A stretch of DNA of 64,000 bases from Planctomycetota bacterium (GTDB lineage Bacteria > Planctomycetota > UBA8742 > UBA2392). The notes beneath the pieces are model-generated. The model worked only from the letters and a program-made list of their open reading frames with translations. It was not told the DNA's origin and did no database searches. The position numbers and the translations under genes were made by a program. This document shows positions 31,263 to 39,531 of this stretch, in pieces (the stretch's first letter is position 1; the number at the start of each line of letters is the position of its first letter). The DNA is taken from the NCBI GenBank assembly GCA_015075515.1, contig JABTUE010000002.1, positions 923,208 to 987,207 on the forward strand. The letters run 5' to 3'.

Positions 31263-33098
31263 GTGACTGCGCGTAGGATTTCATGGATCAATCGGCTGGG
31301 CTCGACAGGCCGTTGGATGATCCTGTGCGTGTTAGCCGCTTTGGCGACTCCGGCCTTTGCCGCGACAGACTGGACGGAGCAGTATCTCTTTACAACAGAC
31401 CACCTTACTGGCGAGTCGTGGCGCTTGTACAGGCTCAACGACTACACGAAGAACGTACCAGAAGAAGCAAAGGCAGTGAGGCTTGAACAGATTGCCGGCT
31501 TGACACTGCTGGAGCGGGTTCCAATTGATGTGGAGCGCATTGAACTCGACTCTGGATACGCCGAGCTGCGGACGGAGCATCTAACGTACCTCACAAAATA
31601 CAAATCACTGAGGTCTCTGCGACTTTCGGGTGTTATCGAGTCAGAAATACTGCGTGCCCTGGCTGACATACCCTCGCTGGCATCGCTGACTGTCCCCAGT
31701 TTGTGCGTGGAGTCTGCCCGGCATATTGGCAGATGCAGGAAACTTGAACAACTACACATTTTTGGTACTCCTGATTCAACCGCTGTCGCACACCTTTCGT
31801 CCTCCCTTCGCCTGAAAGGTCTCTCGATAAATGCAGCATCCCTGACAAGCGATCTTCTCGGGGCAGTATCCCTCCACACTGGATTGCAAGTGTTGAGGCT
31901 TGTTTATTGGCCGTTAGATCCCACCCCGCGCACAGTGGCATTGAACCGTCCAACCGCCGACTCTTGGCGAGCCTTGGGTTCTCTATCGCAGATAACAGAC
32001 CTCCATATCGATGTTCTAGGGAATACTGCCGGCTTGACGGCGGATCTGCTCGCCGACATTTGTGAAGGGAAAAGTCTTCATGCCATTGAGCTTTCGGTTC
32101 CAATGGTAAGTTTGTCGAAAGCAGCGCTATCAAGGATTCTCAGTTCGAAGCATTTGCAACGCGTCCACTTGACAAGTGTCTGCGATGAAACCGTGGATTT
32201 CGAGTTACTCCTCGGGCAGGCTTCGTCGTTAAGACAGCTTGCAATCGGTCCCGTGCGTCCGCAGTGGCGTGGTCTCAGCAAACTGAAGCACCTGCGCGCG
32301 TTGAGTCTCACCCTCGATGACAGATTTTATGCAGAAGCAGACCACAGATCGCTCGAATCATTGCCGCCGAATCTCGAATCGCTGCGAATATCCAATTGGC
32401 TGCCCGTGGAGGGAGTTGAATCCCTCGTCCGCTGGAAAGGCGCGTCCGCGTGCCGTATACTGGAAATCCAGGTTGATCTGGGCGATGGCAACGCAGAAGC
32501 ATTTGGCCGGGTTATGAAAGCCCTGCACGGTTTTGTCGCACTCGAACATTTGAAGCTTAAAGTTCGAGGATTGGCGATAACCGGTGTCAAACCTTCCGAT
32601 TGGAAGGATCTTCACAAGTTGCCCAGGCTTTCGAAGCTTGGGCTATTCTTGGGCGACAGCGCGAGATCAACGCTACCGATCCTTCCCAATGAGCCGGTGG
32701 GCGACGAGCCATATACTTTCAGTCAGTCGGCACTCAAGGAGATTCTTGCTTCACCTTCTCTGAAGTCATTAGACTTGAGTTACCAGTGGTTTGAGCCGGA
32801 TGCGCTGACACTCTTCCGTGAATCCAATCTTGCATCACTTTCCCTTCAAGGCGTGAGGGGATTAAGTAACGCGGATCTTGACGTACTTGCCGCATCGTCC
32901 ATTGAATATCTGTCATTGGTAGGTACAGGCCTGACTATTACCGTCGAGCAGATACGATCGTTCGTCAGTTCCGGCAGGCGACGCCTCGTGGCCCTTGGAA
33001 TCAGCGCCAGGCAAGATCGGGCTGCGACTGTTGAGGCCGTTCAGGGACGTTCCGCCAGTGCGATTGTTGTGTTGGAGTCCACGAGTCAAGATGACTGA
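31263..33098 (+). CDS. secreted leucine-rich-repeat protein
   Basis: A 611-residue protein. A signal peptide (WMILCVLAALATPAFA, cleavage after AFA, about residue 32) is followed by about a dozen irregular leucine-rich repeats across 90-580 (LRSLRLSGV, LEQLHIFGT, LRALSLTLDD, LESLRISNW, LKSLDLSYQW, LASLSLQGVRGLSN), as in ribonuclease-inhibitor-like or BspA-like repeats. No enzyme domain is present; protein binding is the likely role. The GTG at 31263 has GAGGAA 5 nt upstream, inside the insertion-element end. The codon third positions and overall GC are clearly lower than those of neighbouring core genes, which suggests acquisition by transfer. Its own promoter must lie in or beyond the element. 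Confidence 0.75.
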   Translation: MTARRISWINRLGSTGRWMILCVLAALATPAFAATDWTEQYLFTTDHLTGESWRLYRLNDYTKNVPEEAKAVRLEQIAGLTLLERVPIDVERIELDSGYAELRTEHLTYLTKYKSLRSLRLSGVIESEILRALADIPSLASLTVPSLCVESARHIGRCRKLEQLHIFGTPDSTAVAHLSSSLRLKGLSINAASLTSDLLGAVSLHTGLQVLRLVYWPLDPTPRTVALNRPTADSWRALGSLSQITDLHIDVLGNTAGLTADLLADICEGKSLHAIELSVPMVSLSKAALSRILSSKHLQRVHLTSVCDETVDFELLLGQASSLRQLAIGPVRPQWRGLSKLKHLRALSLTLDDRFYAEADHRSLESLPPNLESLRISNWLPVEGVESLVRWKGASACRILEIQVDLGDGNAEAFGRVMKALHGFVALEHLKLKVRGLAITGVKPSDWKDLHKLPRLSKLGLFLGDSARSTLPILPNEPVGDEPYTFSQSALKEILASPSLKSLDLSYQWFEPDALTLFRESNLASLSLQGVRGLSNADLDVLAASSIEYLSLVGTGLTITVEQIRSFVSSGRRRLVALGISARQDRAATVEAVQGRSASAIVVLESTSQDD

Positions 33099-33208
33099 CG
33101 ACGAATCAGCCGTTGATGGTGGTTCCATCTACACGGCGGCGGCCAAGGGTGCGCTGACCATGCTCAAGGACATTCTGGTGGCCGAAGCCCCGCCTATACC
33201 GCTCCCCT
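33091..33208 (+). pseudogene. 5' fragment of an unknown gene cut by the IS3-family element
   Basis: The ATG at 33091 overlaps the end of the LRR gene by 8 nt, suggesting an operon. The first 39 codons (MTDDESAVDGGSIYTAAAKG...) are native; the frame then enters the IS3-family element at about 33209 and ends at 33435 in unrelated sequence. Function unknown. Confidence 0.45.
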
Positions 33209-33262
33209 TGGAGTTGCAGCCACCCTTATTGAGGCCGATGATGGCTTTGGGAGGGTATGAAC

Positions 33263-33585
33263 ATGGCAACCGAACTACCGCAGGACGAAGTGCAGCGCTG
33301 GACCGCCAAGCGCCGTGTGGCACTGGTCTTGAGCATCCTCAGGTGCGAGACGTCCGTGGCCGACGCCGCACGCAAGCACGGGCTTACCGTGGCCGAAATC
33401 GAGCAATGGCGCGAGAAGTTCCTGGCCGGCGCTGAGAACTCGTTGCGCTACACCCCGCAACGACGAACAGCTCAGGATCACGAGATCAAGCGCCCTGCAG
33501 AAGATCGGTGACCTGGTCATGGACAACCAACCTGCAGGAGGCCCTGAAACCCTACCGCCCTCAGGAGGCGACGTTGAACGAATAG
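33263..33585 (+). pseudogene. IS3-family transposase orfA, frameshifted twice
   Basis: The first 75 codons match the helix-turn-helix orfA (WTAKRRVALVLSILRCETSV, DAARKHGLTVAEIEQWREKF, GAENSLR). After the segment near 33450 the family sequence continues in a second frame (DEQLRI...ALQKIGDLVMDN) and then in a third (NLQEALKPYRPQEATLNE) to a TAG at 33583. At least two small indels are needed. The ATG at 33263 has GGAGGG 8 nt upstream. Confidence 0.8.
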
Positions 33586-33589
33586 GCTG

Positions 33590-34406
33590 GTTCTGCCCAA
33601 GGCCTCCCAGCGAAGGATTTGCCGAGTGCTGAACCTGTGCCGAACTGTTCACCGTCCCCGTCCCTCGTCCGTGCGCGCGAGTATAGATGACGTGCTGGCG
33701 CAGCGCATCCATCAGCTGATCCAGCGATTCCCCACATGGGGCTACCGGCGCGTCTGGGCATGGCTGAAGCATCATGAAGGATTGACCGTGAACAAGAAGG
33801 CCGTCTACCGCGTCTTCAGGCTCAAACGCTGGTTTGTGACCCAGCGCAAGGCAACGCCGCGGGCCAAGGGGCGGCCAGCCGCAGCGTCGCGGCAGGCAGC
33901 AACGAACGCTGGGCGATGGACGGACTCATATTGATTGCGGGGCTGACGGTTGGGGCCATCTGGCGGCTGTGATCGATTGCCATGACCGCCAGATCGTGGG
34001 CTACGAGTTCGCGTTGAGGTCGCGGGCCAAAGAAGCGGAACGTGCCTTGGAAGAAGCCTGCCTGGCAAGATTCGGGACGCTGCGGCCGGATGGAGCAACG
34101 CCCGTGATCCGTAGCGACAACGGGCTGATCTTCCAGAGCAAGCGCTTCCGGGCTGCCTGCAAGGACTACCGACTGAGCCAGGAGTTCGTCACGCCCTACA
34201 CGCCCGAGCAGAACGGCATGATCGAAAGGTTCTTCCGCAGCCTGAAAGAGGAGTGCGTGTGGCTTGAGAACTTCACCGACTTTGAACAGGCAAGAGCAGC
34301 CGTGGCAAGCTGGATCCGCTTCTACAACTCAGAACGGCCGCACCAGTCATTGAACTACATGAGCCCGGAACAGTTCCGGGCCCAACAAGCAAACCAGGTG
34401 GCTTGA
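33590..34406 (+). pseudogene. IS3-family transposase orfB, frameshifted
   Basis: The first part (SQRRICRVLNLCRTV, IHQLIQRFPTWGYRRVWAWL, KKAVYRVFRLKRW) stays in one frame to a stop at 33934. From about 33920 the integrase core continues in another frame (THIDCGADGWGHLAAVIDCHD, IRSDNGLIFQSKRF, EQNGMIERFFRSLKEE) to 34406. One lost base in the triplet after AMD explains the break. The DDE residues are present in the pieces, but no intact product can be made without frameshifting. Confidence 0.85.
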
Positions 34407-34582
34407 CTTCAGGGGAGCACTACACGGTCTCCTTCCGCTGAACCACCACAAGCAGTAGTACGTTAATCTCCTTTCTGACGGTGTTCGGTACCCACCGGTG
34501 GCCGGTTTTCTTCTGGCCCCCGGAAAGAAATTCGTTGAAATGCGTACTACTTTATACACCCCACTCCAACGGAGCCTGAACC

Positions 34583-36646
34583 GTGCGCAACCGTAAGTAC
34601 CAGGCCAGGCTTGCCCTGGCCGCAACGGCGACATTGCTGGTGATCGTGGCAGCCTGTGGCAACGGCGGCGGCAGTAAAGGCGGCGGTGGTTCAGTCGGGG
34701 GCGGCGGTGGTGGCAACCCCCAGGCGCCGGTGGCCGAGTTTTCGGCCTCGCTGACCACGGCCACAACCGGCCAGAACATCAACTTTACGGATCTGTCGAC
34801 AGGCGGGCCGACCAGTTGGTCATGGGACTTCAACAACGACGGGGTGTCCGACAGCACACTGCAACACCCTGTGCACGCCTACACCACTCCGGGCGTTTAC
34901 ACGGTGACGCTGACGGTGACCAACCCCTACAGCGCCGACGTCGAGACCAAGACCAACTACATTACCGTCACCGCCCCGGCCAGCGTGGTGGACATGGATG
35001 TAGACGCCAACCGCGACGGCGTGGTCAGCACCGGCGCCGATGACGACGACAACGAGGATGTCTGGAGCACCACCAAGGGCGCGGTGATGTACTACAACCT
35101 CGACGATGACGACAGCAACGGCACCGTGGACCACGCCGACACCACCAGCACCGGCAACGACACCAACGATCTGGCGCGCGTGGTGATCCGCCAGATGGCG
35201 GGCGCGTCGGGCGGCACGGTCACCGTCAACGTTTCAGCCACGGCCCAGGGGCGCATCCGCGTCTTCCGCAACAGCGGCACAAGCTGGACCAGCGTTTACA
35301 GCACCGGCGCCAGCTTTACCGTGCCGGCGGCTGATGTTGTGGCCGGCGACGTGGTTCTGGGCGTCGAGGCCCGCGACCGCATGAGCGCGTCCTGGAACGG
35401 CTATTGCACGCTGACACTCGAAATCCGCAACAGCGGCGGCACGGTTCTGGGCACGGACGCCGTCATTCTGCGCGTTGCGCCGCCGCTGATGGCCACCAAC
35501 CTGTGGCGCGTGCGCGAGTACCACACCGTGAACATCCCCACCAGCTATGGCAGCAGCAACAACCAGACCATGCGCACGGCCATGCAGGCGATCTGCAGCA
35601 CCGCCGGCTTCACCTACCGCGAGGCCGCCGGCGCGACCTACAGCTACGACCGCTGGCTGCAGGATTCCAGCGAACCGGCCGTGGTGCAGTTGCCCTCCAG
35701 CAGCGGCCCGCGCCGCGTCGTGGATCACGTGATGCAACTGGCGCGCTGGCGCCCGGTAGACCAGTGGTGCCGCAACACGCTGCTGGGCCCTGATTTTGAT
35801 TTCTTTGAACGCTTCAGCACCAACAACAGCAGCCACAACTACGGCGGCAACTTTGAAGTCGTGCCGCCCTACACCGGCAAGCCCTACGGCAAGGTCGCCT
35901 TTGGCGGCGGAACAGGCTATCTGCTGGGCACCACACAGACTGTCACCGACCAGATGGTCCAGGTTTACAAAGACTTCTTTGACGCCGCGGCGATCCAGGG
36001 CCCGCACCTGCAATACACCAGCGAATGGCTGGCCGTGGGACACATTGACGAGTTCACCATGTTCGTGCCCGCGCCCAACACCAGCCGCGGCTGGGCCTGC
36101 CTGATTGCCTCGCCCGCCGTGGCGGTGCAGATTCTCCAGACTGTCCAGGCCGGCGGCGGCGGCGGCAACGCCGTGATGGCCGGTCGCACCGGCTATGCCA
36201 CCACGGTCAACGGCATTCTCAATGACTCGGCCCTGATGACCCTGAACCAGCAGGCCCAGGCCCGCATTGACACCGCCCGCGCCCAGATCAAGGCCGCCAC
36301 CAACATGGTGGATTCTGACTTCATCCACATCCCCCAGCTCTTTGAATACGTCAGCGGCGCCTGGGTCGCGGCGCTCAACCCCGGCAGCGTCAACATGATG
36401 GTCATGCCCAGCGCCAACGGCACCACATATTTCGCGATTCCCGACCCCGAAGGCCCCGATGTCGCGGGCGTGGACCAGTTCCAGGCTGACCTGTCGGCCA
36501 AGATCCAGGCCCTGACCAACGGCTCCACCCCGTTCAACATCACCTATGTGGACGTGTTCTGGAGCTATCACGACCTGCTGGGTGAACTGCACTGCGGCAG
36601 CAACAGTGTTCGCACCCCGCCCAACGACGACTGGTGGAACAAGTAG
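34583..36646 (+). CDS. secreted lipoprotein protein-arginine deiminase (PAD) with PKD domain
   Basis: A 687-residue lipoprotein. Signal peptide with lipobox VAAC, a Gly-rich linker, a PKD domain (about residues 50-135, WSWDFNNDG and HAYTTPGVYTVTLTV), then an Asp-rich middle domain matching the calcium-binding PAD middle domain (DMDVDANRDG, NLDDDDSNGTVDHAD), and a C-terminal deiminase domain (about 295-687). The catalytic set of vertebrate PADs is complete: RWLQD with Asp361 and Glu364, GHIDEF with His487 and Asp489, and LLGELHCGSN with nucleophile Cys671 near the C-terminus, which ends NDDWWNK like the animal WWN tail. The expected reaction is calcium-dependent conversion of peptidyl-arginine to citrulline plus ammonia, outside the inner membrane. 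The GTG at 34583 has ACGGAG 8 nt upstream. It lies just after the insertion elements. Confidence 0.9.
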   Translation: MRNRKYQARLALAATATLLVIVAACGNGGGSKGGGGSVGGGGGGNPQAPVAEFSASLTTATTGQNINFTDLSTGGPTSWSWDFNNDGVSDSTLQHPVHAYTTPGVYTVTLTVTNPYSADVETKTNYITVTAPASVVDMDVDANRDGVVSTGADDDDNEDVWSTTKGAVMYYNLDDDDSNGTVDHADTTSTGNDTNDLARVVIRQMAGASGGTVTVNVSATAQGRIRVFRNSGTSWTSVYSTGASFTVPAADVVAGDVVLGVEARDRMSASWNGYCTLTLEIRNSGGTVLGTDAVILRVAPPLMATNLWRVREYHTVNIPTSYGSSNNQTMRTAMQAICSTAGFTYREAAGATYSYDRWLQDSSEPAVVQLPSSSGPRRVVDHVMQLARWRPVDQWCRNTLLGPDFDFFERFSTNNSSHNYGGNFEVVPPYTGKPYGKVAFGGGTGYLLGTTQTVTDQMVQVYKDFFDAAAIQGPHLQYTSEWLAVGHIDEFTMFVPAPNTSRGWACLIASPAVAVQILQTVQAGGGGGNAVMAGRTGYATTVNGILNDSALMTLNQQAQARIDTARAQIKAATNMVDSDFIHIPQLFEYVSGAWVAALNPGSVNMMVMPSANGTTYFAIPDPEGPDVAGVDQFQADLSAKIQALTNGSTPFNITYVDVFWSYHDLLGELHCGSNSVRTPPNDDWWNK

Positions 36647-36706
36647 GTGGCGCGAGCCAACCCGGTTGCGCTTGCCGTCGAAACGCCGTCCACAAGAGAA
36701 CATGCC

Positions 36707-37792
36707 ATGAAAACCACCTTTGCCATGCTCACTCTCGCGGCGCTGCTTGCCCCGGCGCTGGCCGCCGACCTCAAGACCGATCTGGACGCCGCCGCGCGGG
36801 TCCAGCCCGGCGACCACGCCGGATGGGTCAAGGCCCGCGACCGCGTCATCGCCCACGGCCAGGCGGCCCTGCCCGAGTTGCGTCAGGCCGCCGCGCCCGA
36901 ACACTGGACCGCCGAGGGCTGGATGCGCGCACTGGTCGCCGAAGTCGCCCGGCTGCGCCTGGAAAAGCCCGAACTGGCCAGGACCGTGGACGAGCCCCGT
37001 GGCCTTGACCCGGCGTTCTACGGCATTACCCGCTTGGGCAAGCCCTATTGCCGCCGCGAGTTCGCCCAGTTTGGCGTTGAGGGCGTGCCCCTGCTGCTGG
37101 AACGCTGGCGCTTCAGCCTCCTGGCCCGTCCTTTCAGCGAGGGCGAGGCCGGGGTCGCCGAAAAAGAGGCGCTGGCCACCAGTCTGTTGCAGGTGCCCGG
37201 CCAGGTCGGCGACACCCGCGCGCGCTTTGCCATGCTGGCCGCGCTGCGTGACACCACTCTTGCCGCCAACTGGCGCCAGGATGCCGCCGTAAGCTACGGC
37301 CAGACCGGCGGCGAGGCCGCGATCGGCGATCTGGCCGCTATCCTTGACGACGCGCGCCAGCCTCTGGCCGTGCGTGAGGGCTGCGCCTGGGCCATTGGCC
37401 GCGTGCCGTCGGCCACGGCCGTTGAGGCCTACCGCCTGCGCCTGGAAGACGACCGGCTGACGGGCGGCGAAAACGGCCCGGCGCTGGTGCGCGCCATGCT
37501 CAACGGCGTGGGTATTCTCGGCAGCGCCTGGGGCTGGAAGGCCCGCGGCGCCGACCAGCAGGAAAAGGGCGACCGCATCCGCAACGATTGCGCGCGCCTT
37601 CTGGTTGACACACTCAAGCGCCACCCGGCCGAACACGCCCTGGTTGCCAACGGCCTGGTGCTGGTGGAGCTCAAGGACAGCCTCAAGTGGCTGCAGGACC
37701 TGGCCGCCGACACCGGGGCCTCGCCGGCGGTCAAGGAAGCCGCGCTGCAATGCAGTGTGGTGCTTCAGGACGCGCTGGCCCGGGTTAAGTAA
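36707..37792 (+). CDS. secreted HEAT-repeat-like protein
   Basis: A 361-residue protein with a signal peptide (MLTLAALLAPALAAD) and alanine/leucine-rich helical pairs across the rest (REGCAWAIGRVPSATAVEAY, ARLLVDTLKRHPAEHALVANG), as in HEAT or PBS-lyase-type repeats, which serve as binding scaffolds. No catalytic motif is seen. It follows the deiminase by 60 nt in the same direction and may be co-transcribed with it; the unit is closed by the hairpin at 37802-37836. A partner role for the deiminase is only suggested by position. The ATG at 36707 puts the signal peptide at the start. Confidence 0.65.
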   Translation: MKTTFAMLTLAALLAPALAADLKTDLDAAARVQPGDHAGWVKARDRVIAHGQAALPELRQAAAPEHWTAEGWMRALVAEVARLRLEKPELARTVDEPRGLDPAFYGITRLGKPYCRREFAQFGVEGVPLLLERWRFSLLARPFSEGEAGVAEKEALATSLLQVPGQVGDTRARFAMLAALRDTTLAANWRQDAAVSYGQTGGEAAIGDLAAILDDARQPLAVREGCAWAIGRVPSATAVEAYRLRLEDDRLTGGENGPALVRAMLNGVGILGSAWGWKARGADQQEKGDRIRNDCARLLVDTLKRHPAEHALVANGLVLVELKDSLKWLQDLAADTGASPAVKEAALQCSVVLQDALARVK

Positions 37793-37801
37793 CCTTGCGC
37801 G

Positions 37802-37836
37802 CGCCAAAGCCCGCCGCCACGCGGCGGGCTTTGGCG
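37802..37836 (+). terminator. intrinsic terminator
   Basis: A perfect 15-bp stem (CGCCAAAGCCCGCCG with its complement) and 5-nt loop followed by TTT, beginning 10 nt after the HEAT-protein stop. Confidence 0.85.
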
Positions 37837-37890
37837 TTTCCCGGCGCAACAGCGGCGCTAAGATGTTCACCCCACCATAAGGAGAGCCGC

Positions 37891-38355
37891 ATGCCCGCGC
37901 GCAAGGGAACCATTGACAACGCCGCCGTCATTGACGCGCTGAACGCGATTCTGGAACTCGAACTGGCCGGCGTGTGCCGGTACCTGCACTATTCGCTGAT
38001 GGTGTTTGGGCACGCGCGCATTCCGATCATCAAGTGGATGCGCGACCAGGCCACCGAAGGCATGAATCACGCCAGCCTGGCCGGTGAGCACGTGACTACC
38101 CTGGGCGGGCACCCGTCGCTCAAGATCGGCAAGCTTACCGAAACGCACAAGCACGACATTGACCAGATTCTGCGCGAAGCCCTGGAACACGAACGCGAAA
38201 CGCTGGATCGCTATTACTCGCTGCTGGAAATGGTCGAGGGCAAGAGCGTGTGGCTGGAAGAATACGCCCGCGAGCAGATTCAGCTTGAGGAAGGCCACAT
38301 CTCGGAAATTGAAAAGATGCTGCGCCGCCCCGGCGACCTGAAGCCCGCGCGCTGA
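37891..38355 (+). CDS. bacterioferritin/ferritin-like diiron protein
   Basis: A 154-residue four-helix-bundle protein of the bacterioferritin type. The diiron ligands are recognisable: Glu in ILELELAG with Tyr/His in YLHYSLM, Glu and His in ATEGMNHASLAGEH, Glu in ALEHERETLDRYY, and Glu plus His in REQIQLEEGHISEIE. The expected role is ferrous-iron oxidation and storage or detoxification; the Met that binds haem in classical bacterioferritin could not be fixed with confidence. AAGGAGA precedes the ATG by 6 nt. It starts after a terminator, so it has its own promoter in 37837-37885. Confidence 0.85.
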   Translation: MPARKGTIDNAAVIDALNAILELELAGVCRYLHYSLMVFGHARIPIIKWMRDQATEGMNHASLAGEHVTTLGGHPSLKIGKLTETHKHDIDQILREALEHERETLDRYYSLLEMVEGKSVWLEEYAREQIQLEEGHISEIEKMLRRPGDLKPAR

Positions 38356-38393
38356 ACGCCGCGGGCGCAAACCGACACCGGCAGGAGGCGACT

Positions 38394-38897
38394 GTGGGCG
38401 AATACAGCGGGCCGGTACACCCGGTTTCCAAGCACGCGCAGGTCAAGCTGCGCGATTACGCCATGGGCTTTCCCGGCGCGACCGAGCACACGCCCTGGGG
38501 CGAAATCGCCTGTAAGGTCAAGGGCAAGGTGTTTGTGTTTCTGAGCGCCCACGGCAAGGGCTTTTCGATGTCCGTGAAGCTGCCCCAAAGCCGCGCCGAC
38601 GCCCTGGACAACGACTTTGCCCAGCCCACGGGCTACGGCCTGGGCAAAAGCGGCTGGGTGACCTGCAGCTTCCAGCCCGGCCTCGAACCGCCGTACGATT
38701 TGATGAAGAAGTGGATCGAGGAAAGCTACCGCACCATCGCCCCGCCCAGGTACGTGCAGGCGCTGGACACCGGCACTCCCGCCCCCGCCGAAAAACCCAA
38801 GGCCGGCAAACCCAAGCGCAAGGCCGCCCGGAAGCCCGTTCCTCGGGCACCGAAGAAGACCACAAAGCCGCGCATCGCTGCCCGTCGGCGTCGGTAG
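38394..38897 (+). CDS. MmcQ/YjbR-family protein with lysine/arginine-rich tail
   Basis: A 167-residue protein. Residues about 15-120 match the MmcQ/YjbR fold (LRDYAMGFPGATEHTPWGE, KVFVFLSAHGKGFSMSVKL, GYGLGKSGWVTCSF), small DNA-binding-like proteins of unknown role. The last 45 residues are a basic low-complexity tail (KPKAGKPKRKAARKP, KTTKPRIAARRRR) that fits nucleic-acid binding. The GTG at 38394 has AGGAGG 6 nt upstream. Confidence 0.85.
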   Translation: MGEYSGPVHPVSKHAQVKLRDYAMGFPGATEHTPWGEIACKVKGKVFVFLSAHGKGFSMSVKLPQSRADALDNDFAQPTGYGLGKSGWVTCSFQPGLEPPYDLMKKWIEESYRTIAPPRYVQALDTGTPAPAEKPKAGKPKRKAARKPVPRAPKKTTKPRIAARRRR

Positions 38898-38936
38898 CCA
38901 ACCGTGGCTCCAGCCGGCCATAAGTCCGGGGCTGTT

Positions 38937-39503
38937 CTACAGCCCCGCCCGCATGCGCTGTTTGCCGGTGGGCTTCTTGTCGGCGGGCTTGAAGCCCGCG
39001 GTCCGGAACATGCTGACCACGCCCGTCCAGGCGAAGGCGCCGGGCATTTTCTGGCCAGGCTTGGGTTTGACCGGGTAGGCCTCGGCGATCTTGGCCCCTT
39101 CTTCTTTCAGGCATTGCATGGCAAAGGCCAGCAGCTTGCCGGCGATGCCCTGGTCGCGGTATCCAGCCTTGATGAAGAAACAGGGCAGGGACCACACCTG
39201 TTCGGCGTCGTCGCAGGCCAGACTGGGCGCGCGGTTGAGCTTGGCAAACTCCACGCGCCGGCCGTAGGCGCACCAGCCCACGGGGGTGTCGCCATCAAAG
39301 GCCAGCACGCCGGGCGCTTTGCCCGATTCCACCAGCTTGCGAAAGCGGGCCTTGGCGGTCGCGCCCTTGATGTCTTGCCAGGCCTCGCCCTTTTCGGTGC
39401 GCCAGTGCATGCACCAGCACCCACCACAGGCCCCATTGGCCCCGAACAAGGCCTCAACGGCGGGCCAAAGGGCGGGGGTGAGCTTTTTGAGTGTGAGGGG
39501 CAT
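38937..39503 (-). CDS. GNAT-family N-acetyltransferase
   Basis: A 188-residue acetyltransferase of the GNAT fold. It begins with a segment containing CGGCWCMHWR (about residues 26-35), characteristic of one GNAT subgroup, then VLAFDGDTPVGWCAYG, and the acetyl-CoA binding motif A region CFFIKAGYRDQGIAGKLLAFAMQ (about 108-130, split by Q/RxxGxA as RDQGIAGKLL). The substrate is unknown. It reads toward the MmcQ gene (convergent) and lies 28 nt downstream of a lipoprotein gene in the same direction. Confidence 0.85.
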   Translation of the reverse strand: MPLTLKKLTPALWPAVEALFGANGACGGCWCMHWRTEKGEAWQDIKGATAKARFRKLVESGKAPGVLAFDGDTPVGWCAYGRRVEFAKLNRAPSLACDDAEQVWSLPCFFIKAGYRDQGIAGKLLAFAMQCLKEEGAKIAEAYPVKPKPGQKMPGAFAWTGVVSMFRTAGFKPADKKPTGKQRMRAGL

Positions 39504-39531
39504 GGGCTTGGTCCCTTCGCCTGAACGAAAA

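Larger units (their letters stand above)
33209..34411 (+). mobile_element. degraded IS3-family insertion sequence
   Basis: An approximately 1.2-kb element with imperfect ends (left TGGAGTTGCAGCCACC at 33209; right end inward TGAAGTCAAGCCACC at 34411), both showing the TG...CA termini of IS3 elements. It contains a frameshifted orfA and orfB. No matching 3-bp target duplication is visible. Boundaries are accurate to a few bases at best. Confidence 0.7.

Noticed and set aside
28640..34411. Prophage or integrative element
   Set aside because: No integrase of the tyrosine or serine type, no structural or conjugation genes and no att-like repeats; only insertion-sequence transposases are seen.
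34412..34582. Sigma54 promoter for the deiminase gene
   Set aside because: A TGGCCC motif occurs, but the required GC at the -12 position with TTGC context is absent.
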